Assembly: GCA_021733835.1 (NCBI GenBank) | Contig: JAIPKD010000022.1 | Span: 1-43,565 of the forward strand | DNA: 43,565 bases | Origin: Verrucomicrobiota bacterium | Lineage (GTDB): Bacteria; Verrucomicrobiota; Verrucomicrobiia; Limisphaerales; JAIPKD01 | Direction of reading: 5' to 3' | Part shown: positions 24,340-32,079 of the stretch, one piece after another | How positions within the stretch are numbered: position 1 is the stretch's first letter | Layout of the letters: every line of letters starts with the position of its first letter | Translations under genes and position numbers: made by a program | The notes under the pieces: model-generated | Databases searched by the model: none | Seen by the model: only the letters and a program-made list of their open reading frames with translations | What the model was told of the DNA's origin: nothing

Positions 24340-25443
24340 TCAGGCTTCCCGGAGCGCATTTTCAATCGTCTCCGCGGGCACCACCTGATTTCTCACCACT
24401 CGCCCTATTTCGGGAGCGAGCACGAAACCGACGCGGCCGCCGCTGACCTTCTTATCCAGCGTCATGGCCTCGAATAAGGCACGTCTTTGTCCTGAATCAA
24501 GCTTTACGGATGTGGGCAGTCCCGCCGATTCGAGAAGCCGGACTATCCGGTCGGCGTCCGCATCCGATAATCCGCACTGCTCCCGGGAAAGCCGCGCAGC
24601 CATCGCCTGCCCGATCGCAACGGCTTCGCCATGGAGGAATTCTCCGTAATTCGTGATCGCTTCAATGGCGTGCCCGATGGTATGTCCGAAATTCAATATA
24701 GCGCGTAATCCACCTTCCTTCTCGTCTTTTCCCACGACATCGGCCTTTATCCTGCAGCAAACGGCGACCATATACCCCATCAGCCGCGGATCGAGGCCGA
24801 GAATGCCGTCGATATTCGCCTCGAGCCAATCGAAAAAACGCGGGTCACTTATAACGCCGTACTTGATCACCTCGGCGAGTCCCGCGACGAACTCGCGCTT
24901 CGGCAAAGTGTTAAAGGCATCGAGATCACAAACCACGAGCTTCGGCTGGTAAAACGCGCCTACCAGGTTCTTCCCGGCCGGCAGGTTCACCCCTACCTTG
25001 CCGCCTACGGAGCTGTCCACCTGCGCCAGAAGCGATGTGGGCACCTGAACGAAGTGTACTCCCCTGAGGTACGTGGCGGCAATAAAGCCCGCTAAGTCCC
25101 CTACAACACCGCCGCCGAGCGCAAGTATAAACGAACTCCGCTCGAGCCGGCGCCCGGCAAGACGATTATAGCAATCGGCCGCCTGCCGCAGGTTTTTCGT
25201 GCCCTCGCCTGCGGGAACGATAATGCTGAATGGCTCGAATCCAGCGCCGGCGAGCGAGTCCATGACCGTATCCGCATACAAAGGAGCGACATGCTCGTCC
25301 GAAATAACCGCACACCGTTTCCCCAAGCCCAGGCGGCGACATTCCTCGCCGGCGCCACCAAGAATACCGCTGCCTATGTTGATCGAATACCCCCTGTCGC
25401 CCAGGAGCACTTCTACTTGTTGCATCACTGAATTCAATTTCAT
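24340..25443 (-). CDS. aroB: 3-dehydroquinate synthase
   Basis: 367 residues, normal for AroB, which converts DAHP to 3-dehydroquinate in the shikimate pathway using NAD+ and a divalent metal. Visible are the NAD-binding GGGVVGDLAGFIAATYLRG near residue 110, PTSLLAQVDSSVGGKVGVN near 135, and the metal ligands Glu in LAEVIKYG and His in NFGHTIGHAIE and LHGEAVAIG. It stands alone, 84 bp after the sulfatase gene on the same strand. Confidence 0.96.
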   Translation of the reverse strand: MKLNSVMQQVEVLLGDRGYSINIGSGILGGAGEECRRLGLGKRCAVISDEHVAPLYADTVMDSLAGAGFEPFSIIVPAGEGTKNLRQAADCYNRLAGRRLERSSFILALGGGVVGDLAGFIAATYLRGVHFVQVPTSLLAQVDSSVGGKVGVNLPAGKNLVGAFYQPKLVVCDLDAFNTLPKREFVAGLAEVIKYGVISDPRFFDWLEANIDGILGLDPRLMGYMVAVCCRIKADVVGKDEKEGGLRAILNFGHTIGHAIEAITNYGEFLHGEAVAIGQAMAARLSREQCGLSDADADRIVRLLESAGLPTSVKLDSGQRRALFEAMTLDKKVSGGRVGFVLAPEIGRVVRNQVVPAETIENALREA

Positions 25444-25526
25444 TAAATCCTTTTGGAAATCACCCGCCCCCCTCTATAGCCGTATTCATCTGACTATGTA
25501 TTGCCGTCCCGAAAATGCAATTCCAT

Positions 25527-27668
25527 TCACGGACTCAGCCGGATAGTTACCCCATATATCTTGCGCGGATATGCATTCGGCGTTTCATACGGGCCGGCCG
25601 CCGTCTTCTCATCACGGCCGACCTCGAGGCCGTCAATCGGCATGCGCGGCAACAGCCCCGGCACACGGCCCTCGAGTACATGCGCCCCATTCAATACAAC
25701 CTCGACCACGCCGTCGCAGTCAACCGCCACCTCAACGGTATTCCGTCCTTCTACCGGAGGTTCGGCAACCACAAGCTCCGTCAACTCGCCGCCGCGGCGC
25801 ATGGCAAAGTACAGCCGGCCGTCTTTCACGTACAACGCAATGCCGTCCTGATTGCCACCTTGTGCGACTATCACCCCACTTCGCGCACCGCCTTCAAACT
25901 CGGCCCGCACCGTAAACGGCGTATCCTGAAGGAACGGCGCCTGGCTGCGTCCCAGCGCCGTGCCGCCGGAAAGCCTGAAAAGGTTCTTCCGGCTGAACCC
26001 GGCGCGTCGATACCACTGTTCCCACAGACCGGTCATCCGTTCCAAACGCTCCGGATATTCACCGGCCAGGTCGGTTATCTCCGTCTTTTCTTCGTCCAGG
26101 TTGTAAAGAAACCACTCGCTGCGCGATGTCGGTTGAACGGCCTTCCAACCATTTTCAATAACGGCCTTGCCGCCCTCGTGCTCGAAAAACAACGCCGAAT
26201 ACCCCGCACGCCGCCTGCCTTTCAAAACAGGCAACAGGCTCTTGCCGGTCACCGGCGTAATCTCATGCCCGCCGTAACTCGGGGGATAAGAAACGCCGGC
26301 AATATCCAGGCACGTCGGCAGGATGTCCATGACATGACCGCGCTGATCGGTCATCGATCCTCGAGGACGTTCGATTCCATCCGGCCAGTGGACGATCAAC
26401 GGCGTGTGGTTGCCGCCCTCGTACGATTCCCTTTTCCAATAACGGAACGGCGTGTTCGCCGCATTAGCCCAGTACGAACCGATACCCGCGTAACTGGTCT
26501 CCCCGCCCAATTCTTCCAACGACGCATCGGTGTCATAATGAATCGTCCTCCCGTCCTCGGTCTCGCTCGGACGATCGTAACCCGGCGTCGTCGGAGTCTC
26601 CGGAGACGCGCCGTTATCCGAAAGGACAAAAATAACGGTGTTCTCGAGCTCGCCGGCGCGGCGTAATCCGCGAATGACCCGGCCGATACCCTGATCGGCG
26701 CGGTCCACCATCGCCGCATGCACCGCCATTTTGCGCGCCTGGAACGCTTCTTCGTCGTCGCTCAATTCCTCCCAGTCCTTACCGAAACCCATCAGCTCTG
26801 GGAGCGGGTGAGTTCGTTGATCGATTAGACCCATTTCGATCTGACGCCGATAACGGCGCTGCCGCAACGCGTGCCATCCATCATCGTAAACACCCTCATA
26901 TTTTCTAATAGTCTCTTTCGGCGCGTGCAACGGCCAGTGCGGCGCGGTGTAGGCCACATAGAGGAAAAACGGTCTGCCGGTGCCGCTCATTTCCTCGATG
27001 TACTCCACGGCATACCTTGAAATCGCGTCGGTAATATAATAATCATCCGGTATATCACGAACGGGCTCCATTCCATCAGCCAGCGAAAAAGGATTGAAAT
27101 AGTTAACGACGCCCCAGATAACGCCGTAAAAACGATCAAAGCCCCGCTTCATAGGCCAGGTGTCTCGCGGTGAATATGGAACATGACCGTCGATCTGATT
27201 GTTCAACCACGCCATATACTCGTCCTGACGCCCATCCCAATTCCCAAGCTCGCCGAATCTGGATAGATGCCACTTACCTGCCATCGCAGTCTCATAACCG
27301 GCCCCGCCCAGAAGCTCAGCCAGAGTGACCCCGTTGCGGCCGAGATTATTATTGTTGGCGCCCATGTTCACCCGATGCGGGTATTGCCCCGTCAACAGCG
27401 AAGCGCGCGTGGGCGAGCAGCGGGAACAGTTGTAAAACTGCGTAAACCTGAGCCCGTTCGCCGCCAGTCTATCCATGTTCGGCGTTTCAATCTCGCCGCC
27501 ATAGCAGCCGAGGTCCGAATACCCCATGTCATCGAGTAAAATCACCACCACATTCGGCCGTGGACTATCCGAGGCAAAGACCCGCGGAACGGCAAAGCTT
27601 ACCATCGCCGACAGAATTACTGTTCTTCCAATCAAATAAAACCTGTTCATCCATGTTTCTCGAGTCAT
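25527..27668 (-). CDS. secreted Cys-type sulfatase with C-terminal beta-sandwich-like domain
   Basis: 713 residues. A signal peptide ends near VPRVFAS (~33). The sulfatase domain starts NVVVILLDDMGYSDLGC with the metal-binding DD, and the formylglycine site is Cys84 in CSPTRAS, so maturation by a formylglycine-generating enzyme or anSME is needed. GKWHLS and HWPLHAP are also present, along with the late metal site FVLSDNGASPE. Residues ~565-713 (FTVRAEFEGG; GIALYVKDGRLYFAMR; VEVVLNGAHV) look like a LamG/concanavalin-type add-on. It probably removes sulfate esters from a polysaccharide outside the cytoplasm. GGAG 7 nt before the ATG at 27668 supports the start. No active maturase gene was found in the window. 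Confidence 0.94.
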   Translation of the reverse strand: MTRETWMNRFYLIGRTVILSAMVSFAVPRVFASDSPRPNVVVILLDDMGYSDLGCYGGEIETPNMDRLAANGLRFTQFYNCSRCSPTRASLLTGQYPHRVNMGANNNNLGRNGVTLAELLGGAGYETAMAGKWHLSRFGELGNWDGRQDEYMAWLNNQIDGHVPYSPRDTWPMKRGFDRFYGVIWGVVNYFNPFSLADGMEPVRDIPDDYYITDAISRYAVEYIEEMSGTGRPFFLYVAYTAPHWPLHAPKETIRKYEGVYDDGWHALRQRRYRRQIEMGLIDQRTHPLPELMGFGKDWEELSDDEEAFQARKMAVHAAMVDRADQGIGRVIRGLRRAGELENTVIFVLSDNGASPETPTTPGYDRPSETEDGRTIHYDTDASLEELGGETSYAGIGSYWANAANTPFRYWKRESYEGGNHTPLIVHWPDGIERPRGSMTDQRGHVMDILPTCLDIAGVSYPPSYGGHEITPVTGKSLLPVLKGRRRAGYSALFFEHEGGKAVIENGWKAVQPTSRSEWFLYNLDEEKTEITDLAGEYPERLERMTGLWEQWYRRAGFSRKNLFRLSGGTALGRSQAPFLQDTPFTVRAEFEGGARSGVIVAQGGNQDGIALYVKDGRLYFAMRRGGELTELVVAEPPVEGRNTVEVAVDCDGVVEVVLNGAHVLEGRVPGLLPRMPIDGLEVGRDEKTAAGPYETPNAYPRKIYGVTIRLSP

Positions 27669-28028
27669 GACGTATCTCCATTATCAACAGTAATCTTGGT
27701 ACACGGGTTATTAACCGCACTTACTCCACCACGATTTCATAATTCCGTCAATAACACCCGCGCATGAGCTGTCTTCCTTCCGGCACGGCACACGAGTGAA
27801 TCCATTAAAAAACATGTAATCCCGATCAATGCACAATGAAAAAACGCTGGACGCCGCGCCCGCTATAAATGTAAGCTGTCGTTCATGCAAACAACAAAAC
27901 CTGCAAAGCAAAGTTTAACGCATCTCGCGTCTAATCCAAACCGCCACTCCAGGCGCATCGCCGCCCTCGTGGGCGTTGCCGGTATCCTGGTATCGGCGCA
28001 TTTCACACCATTACAAGGAGAAATCAAG
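27669..28028. other. intergenic region between divergent genes
   Basis: Separates the sulfatase (minus) from the DUF4380-like gene (plus). It contains a TATAAA at about 27863-27868 without a good -35. In-frame coding potential from 27885 would add a signal-like N-terminus to the plus-strand gene. Nothing else recognised. Confidence 0.45.
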
Positions 28029-28949
28029 ATGGAAAAGAATTACTCATACGGTGGATGGCAGAATTGTGTTCGCCTCTCCAACGGCGAAATCGAAATGATC
28101 GCTACAACGGACGTAGGACCGCGCGTAATTAGGCTCGGTTTTATAAACGGACAAAATCTCTTCAAAGAGGTCGAATCCGAGATAGGCAAAACCGGCGGAA
28201 GCGAATGGCGCGGCTACGGTGGACACCGGCTGTGGCACGCACCCGAAGCAATGCCGCGAACCTACGCGCCGGACAACCAACCCATTGATTGTGACTGGGA
28301 CGGAACCACACTGCGCTTAACTCAAGCTACCGAGGAATCCACCGGCGTCCAAAAACAAATCAACATTACACTCGACCCGGAAATCAACCGCGTAAAACTC
28401 ACCCACCGCATCACCAACAGGAACCTGTGGACAATCGACCTCTCGCCTTGGTGCCTCACTGTCATGGCCCCAGGCGGACGCGCCATATTCCCGCAGGAAG
28501 AATACAAGCCGCACCCCGACTACCTGCTCCCGGCCCGCCCTCTCGTACTTTGGCACTATACCGATATGCAAGACCCACGATGGAACTGGGGCACCAAATA
28601 TATTCAACTGAAACAAGACCCATCACCGGATGTCAGTAAACAGAAGATCGGATTGCTCAACAAAAAAGGCTGGTGCGCATACACTCTCAATGGTGAAGTA
28701 TTCCTCAAACGCTTCGGATTCACCCCGGACGCCGAGTACCCGGACTATAACTGTAATAACGAAACCTTCACAAACCCCGACATGCTCGAGGTCGAAACCC
28801 TCGGTCCGATGACAAAACTCGAGCCCGGCGAAGCAACCGAACAAGTCGAGCAGTGGTTCCTCTTTAAAAAAGACATAGGCGCATCGGAGGAATCAATCGA
28901 CGATAACCTCTTGCCGCTGGTGGAAAAAACCGCGAGCTTCGCCCCGTAA
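28029..28949 (+). CDS. DUF4380-like protein, possible mutarotase/carbohydrate-binding fold
   Basis: 306 residues from the ATG at 28029, chosen because AAGGAG lies 9 nt upstream. In-frame coding extends to an ATG at 27885 and would add 48 residues with a signal-like stretch after Arg-Arg (IAALVGVAGILVSA); that start has no ribosome-binding site, so secretion is unresolved. The core (WQNCVRLSNGEIEM; TDVGPRVIRLGF; GGHRLWHAPE; FPQEEYKPHPD) resembles DUF4380 proteins, whose fold is related to galactose mutarotase. No catalytic residues can be assigned by eye. It is divergent from the sulfatase, and a role in sugar handling is inferred only from that and the fold. Confidence 0.72.
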   Translation: MEKNYSYGGWQNCVRLSNGEIEMIATTDVGPRVIRLGFINGQNLFKEVESEIGKTGGSEWRGYGGHRLWHAPEAMPRTYAPDNQPIDCDWDGTTLRLTQATEESTGVQKQINITLDPEINRVKLTHRITNRNLWTIDLSPWCLTVMAPGGRAIFPQEEYKPHPDYLLPARPLVLWHYTDMQDPRWNWGTKYIQLKQDPSPDVSKQKIGLLNKKGWCAYTLNGEVFLKRFGFTPDAEYPDYNCNNETFTNPDMLEVETLGPMTKLEPGEATEQVEQWFLFKKDIGASEESIDDNLLPLVEKTASFAP

Positions 28950-29005
28950 CCATACATAGTCATTCTACAGAGCAAGAATGCAAAGATGTTTCGATTCCCG
29001 CTCCA

Positions 29006-29059
29006 TACACGTTAGCGTACACGTACACGTTCCCGTTCTCGTTCTCGTTAGCGTTCCCG
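29006..29059 (+). repeat. TNNNCG hexamer array (9 units)
   Basis: Nine contiguous hexamers, all beginning with T and ending in CG: tacacg, ttagcg, tacacg, tacacg, ttcccg, ttctcg, ttctcg, ttagcg, ttcccg. The period is strict at 6 while the middle three bases vary. Confidence 0.85.
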
Positions 29060-29097
29060 ATTCTGTTTATTCACAGTCGATGATGCTATACTAAATA

Positions 29098-29121
29098 CGG
29101 GGACGCTAACGTTTACGGGAA
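29098..29121 (-). repeat. opposite-strand TNNNCG hexamer run
   Basis: On the minus strand TTCCCG, TAAACG, TTAGCG and TCCCCG follow each other. It faces the 9-unit array at 29006-29059 across ~40 bp, so the two could pair. Confidence 0.65.
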
Positions 29122-29133
29122 CAGGAGGTGTCT

Positions 29134-29180
29134 CGGAGCGCGGCTGTGTCCGAAGGATCAGCCGCAGCGGCTCCGAATGC
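29134..29180 (+). repeat. 47-bp REP-like palindromic repeat, copy 1
   Basis: Arms CGGAGCGCGGCTG and CAGCCGCAGCGGCTCCG fold with a 4-nt bulge around TGTCCGAAGGAT. All 47 bases are identical to the copy at 38546-38592. A second small hairpin, GAATGC-N7-GCATTC, overlaps its end. Confidence 0.85.
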
Positions 29181-29220
29181 TACACCAGCATTCGATTGCC
29201 AACCGTCCTGTGCCTTTAAC

Positions 29221-29247
29221 AATCCCGTAGGGATGAAATATCTATAG
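29221..29247 (+). repeat. CCC-N3-GGG hairpin + GAAATAT unit, copy 1
   Basis: ATCCC-GTA-GGGAT followed by GAAATATCTATAG. The paired copy at 29271 has GTCCC/GGGAC, so the outer pair has changed on both sides. Confidence 0.65.
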
Positions 29248-29270
29248 CAAAAAGACCAACAAACAGAATA

Positions 29271-29297
29271 AGTCCCCTAGGGACGAAATATTCACCA
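29271..29297 (+). repeat. CCC-N3-GGG hairpin + GAAATAT unit, copy 2
   Basis: GTCCC-CTA-GGGAC followed by GAAATATTCAC. A degenerate third unit (GTCCCTGTCGGGGC then GCATGAAATAG) lies at about 29333-29361. Confidence 0.65.
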
Positions 29298-29528
29298 TGA
29301 AAAACATGAAGGACAATAAGGAGGAAATATTACGTCCCTGTCGGGGCAAGGCATGAAATAGGAATCACCAAAATCCTAATGATCGAAAATCTCTCACCAA
29401 GACGTAGTAAAATTCAGTTTGCGCCACAAAACTTGTAACGTTTCAAACACACCCGGTGAAGTAATTGTTGGAATTGAAAGAAATAACGTGAACCCGGAAT
29501 ATTATACAAAAAATAAGAACTCCAGCAT

Positions 29529-30599
29529 ATGAAAACTAAATGGCCGATCCTACTGCTCCTGAACCTGGCAATCGCCGGGTCAATCTCAGCTGCGCCGTTG
29601 AACAAAAAACAGATTCCATCCGACGCGCAATGGTTGATACACATCGACCTGAACAAGTTCGTCGAGTCCCAGACCGGCCGGTTTATCTCCACAAATATCC
29701 TGGATAAACACCTGAAGAAGCCCCAGAAGAATCTAAGTAATATGCTCGGATTCGACCTCAATTGGCGCGACATCGATTCACTCACCGCCTGGGGCGGGGA
29801 AAACGAAGACCCAGAAAAGGAGCAGGGCGTGCTCATCGTTAAAACCGCACCGAATCTAATTAATTCTCTCGTCGGCTTCGCAGAAAAACAAATCGAACAA
29901 GACCCGGATTCCAAGATCAAGAAATTAACGGAAAACTCGAAAACCCTCTATAACCTCGACAACGAACTCTACGTCACACCCGCCAAACCTAACCACCTCC
30001 TCGCCGGGAAATCGAAGTCCTTGTTGATAAAGGCCATCGAAACCCTGGACGGGGAAAGAACCAACTTGGCGGAACAAAATTCATTCGACGAATTCCTCAC
30101 CGGCATGGACGGCATTATCCTCATCGCCGCCGCACAAGGCCTGTCCAACCAAGCCGACGTGCCGGAGCAGGCGAATGTCCTCAAAATGGCTAACGGCGGA
30201 CGCATCCTCCTCGCAGAAAAAGACGCAGACGTATGTCTCGACCTCCTGATTAAGGCAAAAAACGATTCGGCCGCAATAGAAATGCAGCAGGTATTCCAAG
30301 GTATGATCGCCCTATTCTCGCTAAGCCAAATGCAAAAAACCAACGCCGCGCCGTTACGGGAATTACTCAAATCAGTGAATGTAAGCGTGAACAATAAACT
30401 GGTCTCCGTCGGCCTCAAGTATCCCGTGAAAAAGGCGCTCGAAGACCTCAAACAAGCGGTTTCGAAACTGGACGTTAATTTAAACAATAAATCGGATAAG
30501 AATAAGACGTCAGCCGATACCAACGCCGGCGAACCCGAAGATTCAGTCGATTCGCCGGACGTTTCAAACAAGGACAAGACCGAGGACAAGCCGCAATAA
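29529..30599 (+). CDS. secreted protein of unknown function, upstream of an ECF sigma operon
   Basis: 356 residues, not recognised. The signal peptide (MKTKWPILLLLNLAIAGSISA) is cleaved near AAP. The body is soluble with mixed alpha/beta character (AQWLIHIDLNKFVES; GQTG-free, NLSNMLGFDLNW; GIILIAAAQGL) and loosely recalls DUF3352-like secreted proteins. The last ~45 residues are low-complexity, acidic and Lys-rich, ending DKTEDKPQ, so probably disordered. The ECF sigma gene starts 35 bp downstream on the same strand, suggesting a regulatory partner, a sensor or a target. No ribosome-binding site stands out. Confidence 0.72.
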   Translation: MKTKWPILLLLNLAIAGSISAAPLNKKQIPSDAQWLIHIDLNKFVESQTGRFISTNILDKHLKKPQKNLSNMLGFDLNWRDIDSLTAWGGENEDPEKEQGVLIVKTAPNLINSLVGFAEKQIEQDPDSKIKKLTENSKTLYNLDNELYVTPAKPNHLLAGKSKSLLIKAIETLDGERTNLAEQNSFDEFLTGMDGIILIAAAQGLSNQADVPEQANVLKMANGGRILLAEKDADVCLDLLIKAKNDSAAIEMQQVFQGMIALFSLSQMQKTNAAPLRELLKSVNVSVNNKLVSVGLKYPVKKALEDLKQAVSKLDVNLNNKSDKNKTSADTNAGEPEDSVDSPDVSNKDKTEDKPQ

Positions 30600-30634
30600 A
30601 AAGCATCAATTACAATATCATACGGGAAACTACC

Positions 30635-31219
30635 GTGAACCTCGAAACACTAACCTCCGAAGAACTGGCGGAAAAGGTCAAAACCGGATGTGACGACGCC
30701 TTCGAAGTCCTCTTCGACCGCCATTATGCGCGGTTGCACAGGTTCATTTGCGGGTTTACGGGAAACACACATGAATCCGACGACCTCCTCCAGGACACAT
30801 TTATCAAGGCATACAAAAACATCGACTCCTACAATGATAATTACAAATTCACCTCCTGGATATTCACAATAGCCAAACGCACCGCCCTAAACCACCTGCG
30901 CAGGGTGAAACAAACAACCGCCGTAGAAGATTATCATAGCGTCGACGAGGAAACGCCCCTTTCCATCCTCGAACAGGAAGAACGGAAAAAACGCATCTGG
31001 GAGATAGCAAAAGGACTCAAGCCCAAACAATTCGAAGCCCTCTGGTGGCGGTACGCCGAAGGTATGACGATCGAAGAGACCGCAAAAGTCATGAAAACAA
31101 ATCCCCTGCATGTCAGAGTCCTGCTTCACCGCGCAAGAAACGGACTCTCCGAAAAATTGCTCGCACAAGGTAATGAGCTTAATCTGAATCTAACAATCAA
31201 CCCTGCACTAATGTTATGA
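30635..31219 (+). CDS. ECF (sigma-70 family) RNA polymerase sigma factor
   Basis: 194 residues with GTG start. Region 2 runs from AFEVLFDRHYARLHRF through ESDDLLQDTFIKAYKNI to FTSWIFTIAKRTALNHLRR. Region 4 is KQFEALWWRYAEGMTIEETAKVM followed by VRVLLHRARNGLSEKL. Regions 1.1 and 3 are absent, as in ECF factors. It would direct RNA polymerase to a stress or envelope regulon. It overlaps the next gene, a probable anti-sigma factor, by 4 bp (ATGA). Confidence 0.93.
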   Translation: MNLETLTSEELAEKVKTGCDDAFEVLFDRHYARLHRFICGFTGNTHESDDLLQDTFIKAYKNIDSYNDNYKFTSWIFTIAKRTALNHLRRVKQTTAVEDYHSVDEETPLSILEQEERKKRIWEIAKGLKPKQFEALWWRYAEGMTIEETAKVMKTNPLHVRVLLHRARNGLSEKLLAQGNELNLNLTINPALML

Positions 31220-31800
31220 AGGCCTGTTGGTTTTTTAAATTTATCATATCTTCATGCGTAAGCCGCGAAAAAGCGATACCGCACTTCGTGAAAAAACACG
31301 AAGAAAACTGCCCGCGCTGTGAGTTGTTTCACCAGCAACACGAACAAATAGCGCGCGCGCTGACTGTTTACGCGCCTCCCATACCCGATTCAATCGATCA
31401 CAACGTGAAAAGCCGCGTCATGACCGAAATCAAGTCACTCCACACCCCCGCACCTCAACGCGCATTTTCGCCCCTAACCATCGCAACCGCCTGTGCCTGC
31501 GCCCTCATCGCAATATCCCTCATACTGTTCTCAATCAACTCCCTTACCAATGCGCCGACGAAACCGGACGCCTCATCACTAGCCGCAGGCAACCTAACAA
31601 CCAAGAATCTTACCACATCCGATTTCCCGGATGAACTCAGCTTCCTTAAATTAAGCGCCGATATCGAGAAACCATTGCGCAAAGAAATAGAAAAGGTCGT
31701 CGAAAGCGCCCAGTCCGCAGTAACACTGCTCGCAAAAAATTTCGTCCCCGCCGGATCGATATTCTCAATATCGGATAACCAACCACCACAACATCAATAG
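31216..31800 (+). CDS. probable membrane anti-sigma factor
   Basis: 194 residues. The N-terminal cytoplasmic part has KKHEENCPRCELF, an H-x3-C-x2-C motif like the zinc-binding anti-sigma (ZAS) signature. One transmembrane helix follows (LTIATACACALIAISLILFSI, ~90-112), with a ~80-residue extracytoplasmic tail. Size, topology and 4-bp overlap with the ECF sigma gene fit a sigma/anti-sigma pair. Sequence beyond the motif is not recognised. Confidence 0.7.
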   Translation: MKACWFFKFIISSCVSREKAIPHFVKKHEENCPRCELFHQQHEQIARALTVYAPPIPDSIDHNVKSRVMTEIKSLHTPAPQRAFSPLTIATACACALIAISLILFSINSLTNAPTKPDASSLAAGNLTTKNLTTSDFPDELSFLKLSADIEKPLRKEIEKVVESAQSAVTLLAKNFVPAGSIFSISDNQPPQHQ

Positions 31801-32079
31801 TCAAAGACATCCCGGAAGGATCGTGTTGAAAAAGTACGCTTAGTCGAGAAAAACGGCCTCCAATGACCGAATTCTCATACCTCTCCGTTTTCCTCGCATT
31901 CCGTAATCTTCGTCGGTTCTGTGGTTAAAATGTAACGAATTCCGTACATTCCGTGTGTTCCGCGTATTCCGTGGTTACTATTGGTTATTGATTCCCTGAT
32001 TTCCGACTGGCGAAAATCGGTTTTCCCGGATAACATTGATCCATCTGGAATTCGCAGGATTTCTAGGAGATTATCAAAA
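31801..32079. other. intergenic region upstream of recJ
   Basis: Contains a 4-unit 9-nt array of attccgtgt type and a related upstream segment (cattccgtaatcttcgtcggttctgtggtta). In-frame translation upstream of the chosen recJ start runs through this DNA but does not look like RecJ. No promoter assigned. Confidence 0.5.
31939..31974 (+). repeat. 9-nt ATTCCGTGT tandem array (4 units)
   Basis: attccgtac, attccgtgt, gttccgcgt, attccgtgg in direct succession, then TTA. It ends ~105 bp before the recJ ATG. Confidence 0.7.

Larger units (their letters stand above)
28950..29528. other. repeat-rich intergenic region, no gene seen
   Basis: It carries, in order, a 9-unit TNNNCG hexamer array, a shorter opposite-strand hexamer run, the 47-bp REP-like palindrome, and at least two CCC-N3-GGG hairpin units followed by GAAATAT. 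The last ~130 bp before the next gene show no recognised promoter. Confidence 0.7.

Noticed and set aside
25515-26666. 383-codon open frame on the plus strand
   Set aside because: Lies fully antisense to the well-supported sulfatase; its translation is Arg/Pro-rich and matches no family.
31981-32079. Upstream extension of RecJ
   Set aside because: The extra 33 residues are unrelated to RecJ, and a good ribosome-binding site supports the ATG at 32080.
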